A stretch of 64,000 nt of DNA from a cyanobacterium endosymbiont of Rhopalodia gibberula (GTDB taxonomy: Bacteria; Cyanobacteriota; Cyanobacteriia; Cyanobacteriales; Microcystaceae), in contig NZ_AP018341.1 of NCBI RefSeq assembly GCF_003574135.1, forward strand, positions 186,001-250,000. Direction: 5' to 3'. The notes under the pieces are model-generated. The model did not search any database. It was not told the origin of the DNA and saw only the letters and a list, made by a program, of their open reading frames with translations. The position numbers and the translations under genes are program-made. This document shows, piece by piece, positions 29,967-39,399 of this stretch. Numbering within the stretch: position 1 is the first letter of the stretch; each line of letters begins with the position of its first letter.

Positions 29967-30262
29967 AAAAATTAAATAACCGCGAGTTTTTCCCTCAACA
30001 GTTTAACCGAAATTTTAGGAGAGATCCTTGCCTGAAATATAGTCAGCTTGAAATATGTTCAATCTAGTTTAGATAAAGGGATTTCAAAAAGTCAATTTAT
30101 CAAAATTCATTTCGATAATCTCTATTCATGCTAACTTTGTGGTACTCCTATAAGAAACGGAACTTGATACTCCTTAATAAGGTCAACGAATTATGTTGAG
30201 TGTTATCGCCCGATCTAAATTGTTCAAACAGCCATATTAACAATAGGTTATTTTAAAAAGCC

Positions 30263-31522
30263 ATGAAAAAACTGAACTTACTCCTAGGACTTGCAACTCT
30301 AGCAAGCGTTACTTTTCCCAGTCTGATACCTTTTAATATCTCCGTTCAAGCTTCAACATTTGAAGAACAAGCTGTTCGACAAAATAACGTTGTTGCGATT
30401 GCTAGACCTTATGGACAGGGAAAATACGATTTATTAATTATCGAACAAATCCCAGACAAACAGGCTTGTTGGACTGAAAGTGGCTCTAATCCTGTTCTAG
30501 TAGAACCTCTCTTGTTGACTTTTGACTTTACAGGGATTTGTCGTCGCGCTACCGATAGTAACGGCTACTCCATTCGTGTCGACGGAAACGACTTAGGATT
30601 GGATTACCTCTTGCGTTTAGTTCCTCGTGATGGCGAGTTAGTACTAGTAGGAACCCCAAGAGGTGGTAATTACCAAGAAATAGTTGTCGGTAGCACGAAA
30701 GGACTTGCTTCTGGGTTTATGAAAGTGCTTCTGAATCCCGGATGGCAATTTTCCAAACGGGCTTATCAAGGGAAAGTATTAGGTCATTTTTATTTAAGCG
30801 GATCTCAAGCAGCGATAAATGGAGAAACAAAAGAAACTGAAACTGCAATTAATCCTGGACAAAGAACGACTTCAGCAGCAAATACCAACTTGGAAAGTAT
30901 CTTCACAGATATTAACGATAATGTCTATAAGCCTGAGGTTGAACAAGCAGCAGCAATGAGAATTGTGACTGGTTTTGAAGACAATACCTTCCGTCCTCGA
31001 GAGGCTATTACCCGTGAACAACTGATTGTAATGGCTGTTGACGCTCTTGGGAAAGTGTCTAATGTAGATTTGGAGACACAACCTCAACGGGACATTATCA
31101 CTTTTAAAGACGTATCAGGTGATCGCTGGAGTGCGAGGAAAATCAAATGGGCGCAGGGAAATTTCCTAAATGTTGGTAATTCTAATAATTCTCTTCGACC
31201 AACCGAGTCCGTCACGCGCGCTGAGTTAATTGATACTATGCGTCGTGTAACCATTTACCTAAAAAAACAACTTAATTTATCCTTAGATATCCAACAAAAG
31301 CAAAAACCAGTTAAATTTTCTGATATTTCTGGTAATTGGGCAGAAAGTGTGATTAGCCAAATGTCGGGTTATTGTGGTGTTGCTAGTCCTCTCAACGAAG
31401 AGGGAATCGAGTTTGCTCCTGATCGTAAAGCCACCCGTGATTATACGGCGGCGGTTCTAGTGCGGGTACTTGAGTGTATCCAGTCCGAATCAAAACAAGC
31501 TAATAACACCACTAAAAAATAA
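30263..31522 (+). CDS. DUF3747 and SLH-domain exported protein
   Basis: A 419-residue exported protein. A signal peptide (MKKLNLLLGLATLASVTFPS) is followed by the cyanobacterial DUF3747 domain (about residues 36-175: VVAIARPYGQGKYDLLIIEQ, DFTGICRRATDSNGYSIRVD) and then S-layer-homology repeats: FTDINDNVYKPEVEQAAAMR with FRPREAITREQ, FKDVSGDRWSARKIKWAQ with LRPTESVTRAEL, and FSDISGNWAESVI with FAPDRKATRDY. SLH domains bind peptidoglycan-linked polymers, so it probably sits at the outer face of the cell wall. It converges with glgC; two stem-loops separate them. Confidence 0.9.
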   Translation: MKKLNLLLGLATLASVTFPSLIPFNISVQASTFEEQAVRQNNVVAIARPYGQGKYDLLIIEQIPDKQACWTESGSNPVLVEPLLLTFDFTGICRRATDSNGYSIRVDGNDLGLDYLLRLVPRDGELVLVGTPRGGNYQEIVVGSTKGLASGFMKVLLNPGWQFSKRAYQGKVLGHFYLSGSQAAINGETKETETAINPGQRTTSAANTNLESIFTDINDNVYKPEVEQAAAMRIVTGFEDNTFRPREAITREQLIVMAVDALGKVSNVDLETQPQRDIITFKDVSGDRWSARKIKWAQGNFLNVGNSNNSLRPTESVTRAELIDTMRRVTIYLKKQLNLSLDIQQKQKPVKFSDISGNWAESVISQMSGYCGVASPLNEEGIEFAPDRKATRDYTAAVLVRVLECIQSESKQANNTTKK

Positions 31523-31549
31523 AAATTCTTGTTTTAATTTAATGTTAAA

Positions 31550-31578
31550 GAGGAAAAGATTCTCTTTTTCTTTTCCTC
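31550..31578 (+). terminator. stem-loop after SLH-protein gene
   Basis: Ten-base arms GAGGAAAAGA (31550-31559) and TCTTTTCCTC (31569-31578) around a T-rich loop, 28 bases after the SLH gene stop. Plausible terminator. Confidence 0.55.
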
Positions 31579-31634
31579 CGATAGTTTATCTCTAAATTAA
31601 AAAAGGGACTGGGTTTAATATTGTGTGTTTTAGT

Positions 31635-31680
31635 TTTCACCTTTAAAGGGTAAGAAATCTCTTACTCTTTAAAGGTGAAA
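31635..31680. terminator. 20-bp stem-loop between converging genes
   Basis: Left arm 31635-31654 (TTTCACCTTTAAAGGGTAAG) pairs with 31661-31680 through 19 Watson-Crick pairs and one G-T pair, with loop AAATCT. It lies 13 bases beyond the glgC stop and serves both strands; a likely bidirectional terminator. Confidence 0.75.
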
Positions 31681-31692
31681 GCCTATTAACTA

Positions 31693-32982
31693 TTAGATAA
31701 CTTTTCCGTCGGGAATAGTAGCATTTTTAAGAATAACTACAATACCATTACGAATATAGAAACCCTCGTCTTCACAATTAGATTCTTCAACTTGTTCTTT
31801 ATTGACAATAGTGACATTGCGGCCAATCCGCGCATTTTTATCCACAATTGCCCGTCTGATGGTACTATATTCTCCAACACCTATAGGAATTTCGCCTTGC
31901 TGTTTTTGAGTTTGTCTAATTTCTGGAGACTCATAATAATCTGCTCCCATAACCATCGTATCTTCTACCGTACAATTGGATTCGATTCTTGAACGAATTC
32001 CTAAGATGGAATTATGAATACGACAGTTTTTGATAATACAGCCTTCACTAATCATTGATTCAGTTATGTTAGAATCAAGAATTTTTGTTGGTGGTAAAGA
32101 ACGTCCGCGGGTATAAACTGGAGATTTTTCATGATAAAAGCTAAAAGATGGGTTTGGTTGGCGGTTAAGAGACAAATTAGCCTCATAAAATGCTTCAATA
32201 GTTCCAATATCTTCCCAATATCCCTTAAATAAATAAGCCTGTAAATTATAATCTTTAGCAGAGAAGGGAATAATTTCCTTTCCGAAATCCGTTTGTTCTG
32301 GATTTTCCTGTAAAAGTGTAGCTAAGACCTCTTTTTTAAAGACATAAATTCCCATGGAGGCAATATATGGACTTTCTTCGGCTTGTTTTGCGTCCAAACC
32401 AAGAACGGTTGTATTGACTGCCATCTGTTTTAGTTTTTCCCCTTTGGGTTTCTCACTGAAATCAACCACGCGGCCGTAATCATCGATTTTCATCAACCCA
32501 AAACTGGAAGCCCGTTTCTTGTCAATGGGAACTACCGAAAGGGTAATATCAGCGTTAGTATCCCGATGTCGTTGGATAAAATCACTGTAATCCATCCGAT
32601 AAAGATGGTCTCCAGATAGAATTAAATACTCATCAACATCCCATTCTTGAAATGCCCAAATATACTGACGTACCGCATCAGCGGTTCCTTGGAACCATTT
32701 AGGGTTTTTTGGAGTTTGTTGTGCAGCTAATACTTCCACAAATCCATTACTAAATCCTGAAAAACTGTAAGTTCGGGTGATATGACGGTTGAGAGAAGCA
32801 GAGTTAAATTGGGTTAAAACATAGATTTTAAGAATTTCCGAGTTAATACAATTGCTCACTGGAATATCAATTAGACGGTATTTACCTGCTAAGGGAACAG
32901 CAGGTTTAGCTCGTAGCTTAGTGAGGGGATAAAGCCGTGTACCTGCTCCGCCACCAAGTATAATTGCTAAAACTTTTTTCAC
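31693..32982 (-). CDS. glgC: glucose-1-phosphate adenylyltransferase
   Basis: Makes ADP-glucose from glucose-1-phosphate and ATP, the committed step of glycogen synthesis. The 429-residue protein is full length. It has the N-terminal nucleotide loop [33 protein letters not shown], the catalytic [11 protein letters not shown], substrate-binding FSEKPKG, and a left-handed beta-helix C-terminus ending in the [16 protein letters not shown] effector region. The start is GTG 32982, with GAGG about nine bases upstream. It shares a bidirectional terminator with the SLH gene. Intactness means storage-glycogen synthesis is probably retained. Confidence 0.96.
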   Translation of the reverse strand: MKKVLAIILGGGAGTRLYPLTKLRAKPAVPLAGKYRLIDIPVSNCINSEILKIYVLTQFNSASLNRHITRTYSFSGFSNGFVEVLAAQQTPKNPKWFQGTADAVRQYIWAFQEWDVDEYLILSGDHLYRMDYSDFIQRHRDTNADITLSVVPIDKKRASSFGLMKIDDYGRVVDFSEKPKGEKLKQMAVNTTVLGLDAKQAEESPYIASMGIYVFKKEVLATLLQENPEQTDFGKEIIPFSAKDYNLQAYLFKGYWEDIGTIEAFYEANLSLNRQPNPSFSFYHEKSPVYTRGRSLPPTKILDSNITESMISEGCIIKNCRIHNSILGIRSRIESNCTVEDTMVMGADYYESPEIRQTQKQQGEIPIGVGEYSTIRRAIVDKNARIGRNVTIVNKEQVEESNCEDEGFYIRNGIVVILKNATIPDGKVI

Positions 32983-33238
32983 AACAAAACCTCGCTATTG
33001 CCTGTGACACTTCTTTTAGTAAAGTGTAGGACTGTAGGGGACATCTGGGAAGCGAACTTTAGATATCCATTCACAATGGGTAATCTACCCGCTCTCATTA
33101 CTAGGATTAAGAGCTAACTAAAACCTTAAAATATAAGCTTTCGCCATATTTTTAGTAGACAGTATATGAGTTTTATCAAGTAATAGAAATTACGGCTAGC
33201 CACTATAACCCAACATCAAACACCATAAATTTGTCTAT

Positions 33239-34120
33239 CTACTCACAAGGTTGAGTAATACTAAGTTGAAGAACAATTCTATCAATAGCATGAACTAAAG
33301 AATAACCAGAAACCTGAGGATTGTTGACAAGAATGCTAAAAACTACCTTTCCAAAATCGGGGTGGTTCATATAACCTGACAAAGCCCTAACCCCTCGTAA
33401 AGTCCCTGTTTTGGCATAAACTTTGCCTTGGGCGGGGGTTCCTTTCATACGATTTTTTAAGGTTCCACTTATTCCAGCAATAGGTAAAGAGGAATAAAAA
33501 ACATCCTTATCTGGAGTATAATACATTGCTCGCAGAGTCATTATTAATGATCTAGGGGTGGCAACATTGCGTCGAGATAATCCTGACCCATCAGCTTGAC
33601 GGAAACTATTAGGATTAACCCCCATTTGCGCCAAGGCTGATTTCGCAGCGGCTGCCCCTCCAATGTGACTCAAAAGTGTATCAGCATAATAATTATTACT
33701 TCTGACGTTGGTAACCTTAATCCAATCTTGTAGAGATTTAGACTGAATTTTAGATTGAGGATTTAATTTTTGCAGGGCAGCAGCAGTGGTAAACAATTTA
33801 ATATTAGAGGCAGGAATAAAAAATTTATCAGCGTTATGACTGTATAAAGTAGTTCCTTCTTCGAGTTTTTCCACTAGAATCCCCCAGTTAGCCTGATAGC
33901 TACCCATAATACTAGTGATGGCTGGTTCAATTAAAGTTGCACAGGTCCACGAGGTTCTTGGTTCAGGTTGGGGAACATGAATTTCAATAGACTGTTGCCC
34001 CTGAAAATAATCGGTTGTGGTGATGGGGTTAGTTTCGTCAGCAACAGATGAAGTTCCCCAAGCAAGGGAAATCGTCGCCAAAGTAGCGAGATACTGAGAG
34101 TAAAAACCAATTCGTTTCAT
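33239..34120 (-). CDS. dacB: D-Ala-D-Ala carboxypeptidase of the PBP4 (S13) family, internally shortened
   Basis: A periplasmic DD-peptidase trimming peptidoglycan. A signal peptide (about residues 1-27) is followed by SxxK as S105-N-I-K108, SxN as S141-N-N143 and KTG at 237-239, all intact. In E. coli PBP4 the SxxK and SxN motifs are about 240 residues apart; here they are 36 apart, with the join at PQSKIQ/SKSLQDWIKV. The domains normally inserted between them have therefore gone, without breaking the frame, giving 293 residues instead of more than 400. It may still fold as a minimal serine peptidase or be on the way out. ATG 34120 fits the signal peptide. Confidence 0.85.
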   Translation of the reverse strand: MKRIGFYSQYLATLATISLAWGTSSVADETNPITTTDYFQGQQSIEIHVPQPEPRTSWTCATLIEPAITSIMGSYQANWGILVEKLEEGTTLYSHNADKFFIPASNIKLFTTAAALQKLNPQSKIQSKSLQDWIKVTNVRSNNYYADTLLSHIGGAAAAKSALAQMGVNPNSFRQADGSGLSRRNVATPRSLIMTLRAMYYTPDKDVFYSSLPIAGISGTLKNRMKGTPAQGKVYAKTGTLRGVRALSGYMNHPDFGKVVFSILVNNPQVSGYSLVHAIDRIVLQLSITQPCE

Positions 34121-34459
34121 GAGTTTATCGTTGTTTGTTAACTACCTGTTACACCAATATCGATGTTGATTGATCGTTTAACCAATCAATTTAAGTTAAT
34201 AGTTAATCAAAATATGATCAAGATAAGATATTTTTTGATCAAAATAAGATACTTTTCATTTAGTCGGTATTACCAAAACTAGGTAAACCACAGCACTTTT
34301 TACCCCAATAAATATATATATAGGGTTACTCCACTTAACGCAGAAAATGTCGGCGAAAGTCTGAATAATTTTAGCCCGATTAGTTAGGGTTAAGCTTCAA
34401 AAAACTTGCATCATTGGACTTTCTTTCTATTCATATATTTTGGAAGTACTGAACTCAAG
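34121..34459. other. intergenic spacer
   Basis: AT-rich, 339 bp between acyl-ACP reductase and the DD-peptidase gene. I see no gene, RNA or strong hairpin. Confidence 0.5.
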
Positions 34460-35479
34460 TCAGCCTAAAAGAGGTCGAAACCCGTGTTTCACAGAAGCTT
34501 GTCCAATTTGTTCCATTTTACTAACAGTGATTTGATTACGACCCCAAGAAAAATTAGTATGCCAGCCTTCAAACTCCAGTAAAATACCCTCAGCAAAACA
34601 GGCAAACATTTGACGAGAAGGAATATCCATGTTGACAATTTCCATTATTTTCCAGTTGATATCAAGAGAATGTTCAACAATTCCTCCCTTAAGGATATGA
34701 ACATCAGGATGTTTAATTTTAGTCCCCAAATTTTTGGGATAGCCACCATCTATGACAATAGCGGGCTTTTTCAAGATTTCTGGGTCTATTTCCACCCCTT
34801 TAGGCATACTGGCTACCCAAACAATGATGTCAGCTTGGGGCAATGCTTCTTCTAGCCCCACAATTTTACCTCGTCCCAATTCTTCTCGTAGTGTTTGTAA
34901 TCGTTTTTGATTTCGAGCAATTAACAATAATTCGGCTACATCAGTTTTTCTATCTAACCAACGACAGACTGCACTTCCAATGTCACCTGTTGCCCCACAC
35001 ACAGCAACTGTTGCCCGAGATAAGTCAATGCCAAGTTGGGCTGATGCTTGTTCAAGCTGGCGACAAACAATATAGGCGGTGTGAGTATTGCCTGTGGTAA
35101 AGCGTTCGAATTCTAACTCTACATTGCGGACTTGCTTGTTATCTTTAAGGTTGAATTCTTCAAAAATAATCGAAGAAAATCCTCCCAATGCAGTGATATT
35201 AATATCTGACTTTTGGGCTAGGGCCATGGCATTTAGAATTTTACGAATAGCGGCTTTAATCCGTCTATTCATCAGCATTTCTGGCAGAAAACAAGATTCT
35301 ATATATTTTCCCTCGATGGTTTGTCGCGTAAGACTAGTGACATGAAAATTATCAACAATTTGTGGTGGAGCTGAACACCAAAAATCAAGACTTTGATTGG
35401 CGTATTCAGAGTAGCCGAGAGCATGGGCAACGGCTTGGGCGTGTTCTAAACTGGTAAGATGACCGATCAGACCAAACAT
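34460..35479 (-). CDS. aar: long-chain acyl-[acyl-carrier-protein] reductase
   Basis: Reduces fatty acyl-ACP to fatty aldehyde with NADPH, the first step of cyanobacterial alkane synthesis. The 339-residue sequence begins [18 protein letters not shown], has the NADPH loop [16 protein letters not shown], and holds the acyl-carrying Cys294 in [10 protein letters not shown], the position known from the Synechococcus enzyme. The end [17 protein letters not shown] is typical. In free-living relatives the aldehyde-deformylating oxygenase gene usually lies just upstream on the same strand; here that place is a 3.9-kb desert with no recognisable oxygenase. Aldehyde may be handled by a distant oxygenase copy, or the gene may serve another purpose. 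Confidence 0.95.
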   Translation of the reverse strand: MFGLIGHLTSLEHAQAVAHALGYSEYANQSLDFWCSAPPQIVDNFHVTSLTRQTIEGKYIESCFLPEMLMNRRIKAAIRKILNAMALAQKSDINITALGGFSSIIFEEFNLKDNKQVRNVELEFERFTTGNTHTAYIVCRQLEQASAQLGIDLSRATVAVCGATGDIGSAVCRWLDRKTDVAELLLIARNQKRLQTLREELGRGKIVGLEEALPQADIIVWVASMPKGVEIDPEILKKPAIVIDGGYPKNLGTKIKHPDVHILKGGIVEHSLDINWKIMEIVNMDIPSRQMFACFAEGILLEFEGWHTNFSWGRNQITVSKMEQIGQASVKHGFRPLLG

Positions 35480-38101
35480 TGATTGTTTTTAGGTTAAACT
35501 ATGCTTACGAGAAGCAGAAAATAAAGAGGACAGGATTTAGATAATATTAAGACTGTTAACAATATTACATAAAAATACCCCTCTTGGAGAGGAACGACTT
35601 ATTGAAATCTTTTGTGAGAAAGGAAATTTAAGATCGCAAAGTGTTGTGTGTAGTGTCTAAATTCCCGTAGTTTTCCGTTTAATCAGCTATCTAACAAAAG
35701 TTTTAGTGCTGGTATGTCTGTAAATAATTCTTGGTTGTGTCCACAAAAGCAGCGGAATAATCTAATTTATTCTCTGAATATTCAATAAAATGACTCAACT
35801 TATGAAATAAGTATTAAGGAGTTAATGAGTCTCGTTATTCGATAAATTTTGATATCCATCTTTTAACCGAATCAAAGCGACTCCCAATAAAATCAAGTTG
35901 ATTGCCGATTTTATATCTCATTATTATTGAGTTCTTTCAAGTACAGATCATCTAAATTATGTTAAATATTAATAATAAAATTAAGCTCTAGGCGAATTAA
36001 AGTATAAACATAGACTGATGGTACCACTCGTATTAATGATTTACCACTATATTTTCCTAAATACACGACAAAAACCTCAATACTATTAATCTAAAAAAAG
36101 TCCACTAATTTCAGTTACTGATTTTAACTCTAAATCCAAAGTTTAGTTTTTATCTAAATTTGGAATAATTCAGATTGAAAAGTTCAGAAATAAAACTTTT
36201 TCTTAACTTTGTTGTATAAGGTACTCGCTCCTAACATACTATCAGTTCGATTAACATTTTAATGTAGTAAAACAGCTTAATAGTCTTGGGATTTATAATT
36301 AAATAGCTAACTCAACAGTGCGATAGCCAATTTACTAAATCATATCCTTATTAGTTTCTTCTGTAAGATGATAGATTGTATCCTCAAATACTACTATATT
36401 CTTCCATTCCCTAGAACGAAAAAATAAAGAGTTTTTAGTACTTTAATAGTTAAATTATTGATTGATACTCACTAACTAATTTATGTATGGGTAATTCATC
36501 AATATTAAATTTCTATAGTCGAGTCCATCAATCACTTTTTATAAAGAATAGATCACAAAACAACACTTTTATTTGTAAATAATTAACTACTAAAATTGCT
36601 ATCGCACTATTTCTTTATTTAACTATAAGATAAATATTAATTTTTTAGAAACTCTGCTTAAATTTAATAATAGTACTGGGATTATTCAGAATATCTAAAA
36701 TCACTGTCACTGCTATTTCTTTACTATCTTTCTTGGATTTTGTCTCAGCAAAGTCTTTTTTATTTTTGGTATGTATCCTCTAGTAACTGTTATCAGTAAA
36801 AAAAAATTGATTTAAGTTTCTTCTACTGATAGATTTAGGTACAATAGCACTTACCTTCCATTAACTACCTTCTTAATTATGCTATATCAAATCTTAGGAG
36901 AGCTTGAGTAGTAGAAGTCGTTAGAAAGAGAAACGTGGAGATTAATAAAATAACGATTTTTTTACAAAATTGTAGAAATATTTTATCTTTCTTTTTTTAG
37001 CCCTAAAAATATTCTCTTTATTATTTTTTATTTAAAGGTATTTTTTCATTAAAACTTGAGTTAAAAAGAAGGTAGAATAAATATTTATAAAAAAGACTAA
37101 ATATTTATTTTACTTATAGATAAGCTATTAAAATAATTGATAATTTAAGATTATTAGAATTCTAAATAGAATTTTAAATTCTATTTTTATTCATAGTTAT
37201 TTTTTTAAAAAAAAGTCAATGCTTTAGTAAAGTATGTTTATATATTAGTCCAAATTCAAAATTTATACAATAAATAATTTTGATTATAAATAGCAAAATA
37301 CATTAATTAGTTTAATTAGTTACATATTCAACTCTAAAAAATAATATGTTTGATAATTATATTTTTATAAGCTATAAACACTATAATTTAATAGTAAATT
37401 ATAGTGTTTTATTTCTTGATAAGAAGAATAAAATAAATTGCTATCCTCAACTCAAGTATCTTTTTTTTAAAAAATTGATAAAAGAATAAATAAAACCTGT
37501 TATCGTATGAGTTCTTTGTGGATAAGACGACTAAATTCAGTCTATCTTGGTTCAAGAAAAATATTTTTTTATTTCAATAAGGAAAAGTATCGAAGAATAT
37601 GTACGGATGTTAGTATAATTTTAGCAAGAAACAGTGAGTACTAATATAACGTAACGATAGTTGAAGATAATTCACTCTTGATCTCTGCAAAATCTCGATT
37701 GGAAATAATCCATATTTAATGATCATACGATCTTCTCTCATTCAATTATTCTCTAACTTAATATTTTTATCTATTGTAATACAAAAAGCAATCAAACATA
37801 CTAAAATTTATTTTTTTTAGTAAAAAATATTATTATAACCACATTGATGGCTTCACCACAGCTTAAATATTGATATGTATGAACACAATTACTGATATTT
37901 TTTATATGCACACTACAAGTGTAACTTTTCGTTTTCTAGTCCTTAATTTATATTTCTTTTTTAGCTAAAAATAATAATTTTAAAAGATAAAAAAAAAGTA
38001 GTATATAAAAATTAAAATCTTTCTTTTACTACTCTTTAAAAAAGAATTATAAAGTAATAATAGCGTATAACTAAAACTTTTTAAAAAGAAAAAATAATAT
38101 T
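35480..38101. other. 2.6-kb desert upstream of acyl-ACP reductase
   Basis: Very AT-rich and without an intact gene. One minus-strand scrap ends at TAA 35703-35705: HKLSHFIEYSENKLDYSAAF then VDTTKNYLQTYQH. Further upstream in the same direction, to about 35925, other shifted pieces occur (GVALIRLKDGYQNLSNNE). These are not aldehyde-deformylating oxygenase and are not recognised. A hairpin at 37376-37409 is listed separately. Confidence 0.5.
37376..37409. repeat. perfect 15-bp inverted repeat, orphan hairpin
   Basis: Arms AAACACTATAATTTA (37376-37390) and its exact reverse complement (37395-37409) around loop ATAG, followed by TTTATTTC on the plus strand. It is terminator-like, but no gene lies within 1.8 kb. 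Confidence 0.6.
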
Positions 38102-38377
38102 TTATATGCTATCAAATTTCTCCAATGAAGTTCCTCTTTCAAAGAAATTAATCTCTTGAGCTGTTCCTATCTAATCCAACACCCTTATCATTCCTTGTTT
38201 AAAGTTTATGGAAGTAGCTAGAGACTTTAGCCTGATGAATAGGTTCTTTGCTGCTTAACTATCTTCTGTTAATCCTAAGGATAGGATAGCCTGTTGATAA
38301 ACTTCTTTATTTATATTCTGGAACAAGGGCTTAATTTAATTAACTAGGTCAAATTTATTCTCAAATTGAAATTGTAT
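38102..38377 (-). pseudogene. unassigned protein remnant with in-frame nonsense codons only
   Basis: About 92 codons on the minus strand stay in one frame: IQFQFENKFDLVN, TAA, IKPLFQNINKEVYQQAILSL, GLTEDS, TAA, AAKNLFIRLKSLATSINFKQ, GMIRVLD, TAG, IGTAQEINFFERGTSLEKFD, SI, then TAA at 38102-38104. The helical, charged pattern and the absence of frameshifts show a real former gene. Each internal stop could be a glutamine codon changed by C-to-T. I do not recognise the family; it has the look of a soluble, all-helical cyanobacterial protein. The start is lost. Confidence 0.6.
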
Positions 38378-39399
38378 TTATATCGTAATTATGGCTTATT
38401 TACGGACAGTTGAGACAGTTTTTTTAAAAGCTCTTACAAAGAAGTAAGTTAAATGTTTTTCCTTAAAGTTATCAAAAATTTTTGTTATTATTTTGTTATA
38501 ATTACGTGAACTCCAGAAAGATGATCATTAATCCCATAAATTACCTTTAAAGTGAGTATAGTTGTCAAAAAAAGCAGATTTTTCTCATGAGTAAACTATC
38601 GGCAGTCATAATTTAATTAATAACTCAGTTAAAGCTGTAATATACATATAGTTTCTTATTAGTTAAATTTGCGAGCTTTTCTAGAAATAAAGTTCTTCTT
38701 CTCTGATAGTTTGGAGTACCTCGGATAAGTTCTAGACATTAACAAATTTCAAGATCAGTATTTTTACCTTCAAAAGGATTAAGTAGAAAGACAATTGCTC
38801 TTTTGTCTAGTTTTGAGAAAAGTTAAGTTATTTCTTTTTTTTGTTCAAGTCTCTTTTTTAGAAAAACTTATGCGATTAAATTTAATTTTTTGTTGTTAAT
38901 CTCTCTTAATACCTGCTGCTAGAGACTCTAGCTCTTAAAAAGAATCTACTGTAAATATTAATTAATCCAAGTTGTTTTCATCGCATTAAAAATAACAAAT
39001 TGAGTTCTTAATTGATTCATTAGAATACATATAAGAGTCAATAATAAAAATATTTTTTTAGGAAAAATTTTAGTAAGGAGATAGTACTTTTCAGTAATGT
39101 TCATATTTTTTCACAAAATTATGTATATTTAAATATATTTAAATATTAACTATATCAAGAGAAACTTTGATTTTTTAAAAAATCAAAGTTTCTCTTGATA
39201 ACTTTTACTGCGATATTTTTATATCCATAAAATAAATATAAAAATCATTAATCATAAATAATGATTAATAAACAATGAATTTTCCTATATATTTTATTCA
39301 AAGTTAGTTATAAATTTATTAAATTAAAGATAGATAGGTTTCTTGTCTATCTTCTCGAAATCACTGATAATTAATAATCAGTCTTTCATTAAAAGTCCC
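38378..39399. other. AT-rich spacer before murJ
   Basis: No readable gene. It contains the 48-bp perfect palindrome at 39153-39200. Confidence 0.5.
39153..39200. repeat. 48-bp perfect gapless palindrome
   Basis: Bases 39153-39176 (TATCAAGAGAAACTTTGAT then TTTTT) are the exact reverse complement of 39177-39200, with no spacer; the centre is TTTTTT/AAAAAA. It lies about 200 bp upstream of murJ in otherwise decaying DNA. No T-run follows, so it is a poor classical terminator. Confidence 0.85.

Noticed and set aside
35480-36300. Aldehyde-deformylating oxygenase remnant upstream of acyl-ACP reductase
   Set aside because: I looked for its iron-ligand motifs and C-terminal end on the minus strand and found none; the scrap there does not resemble it.
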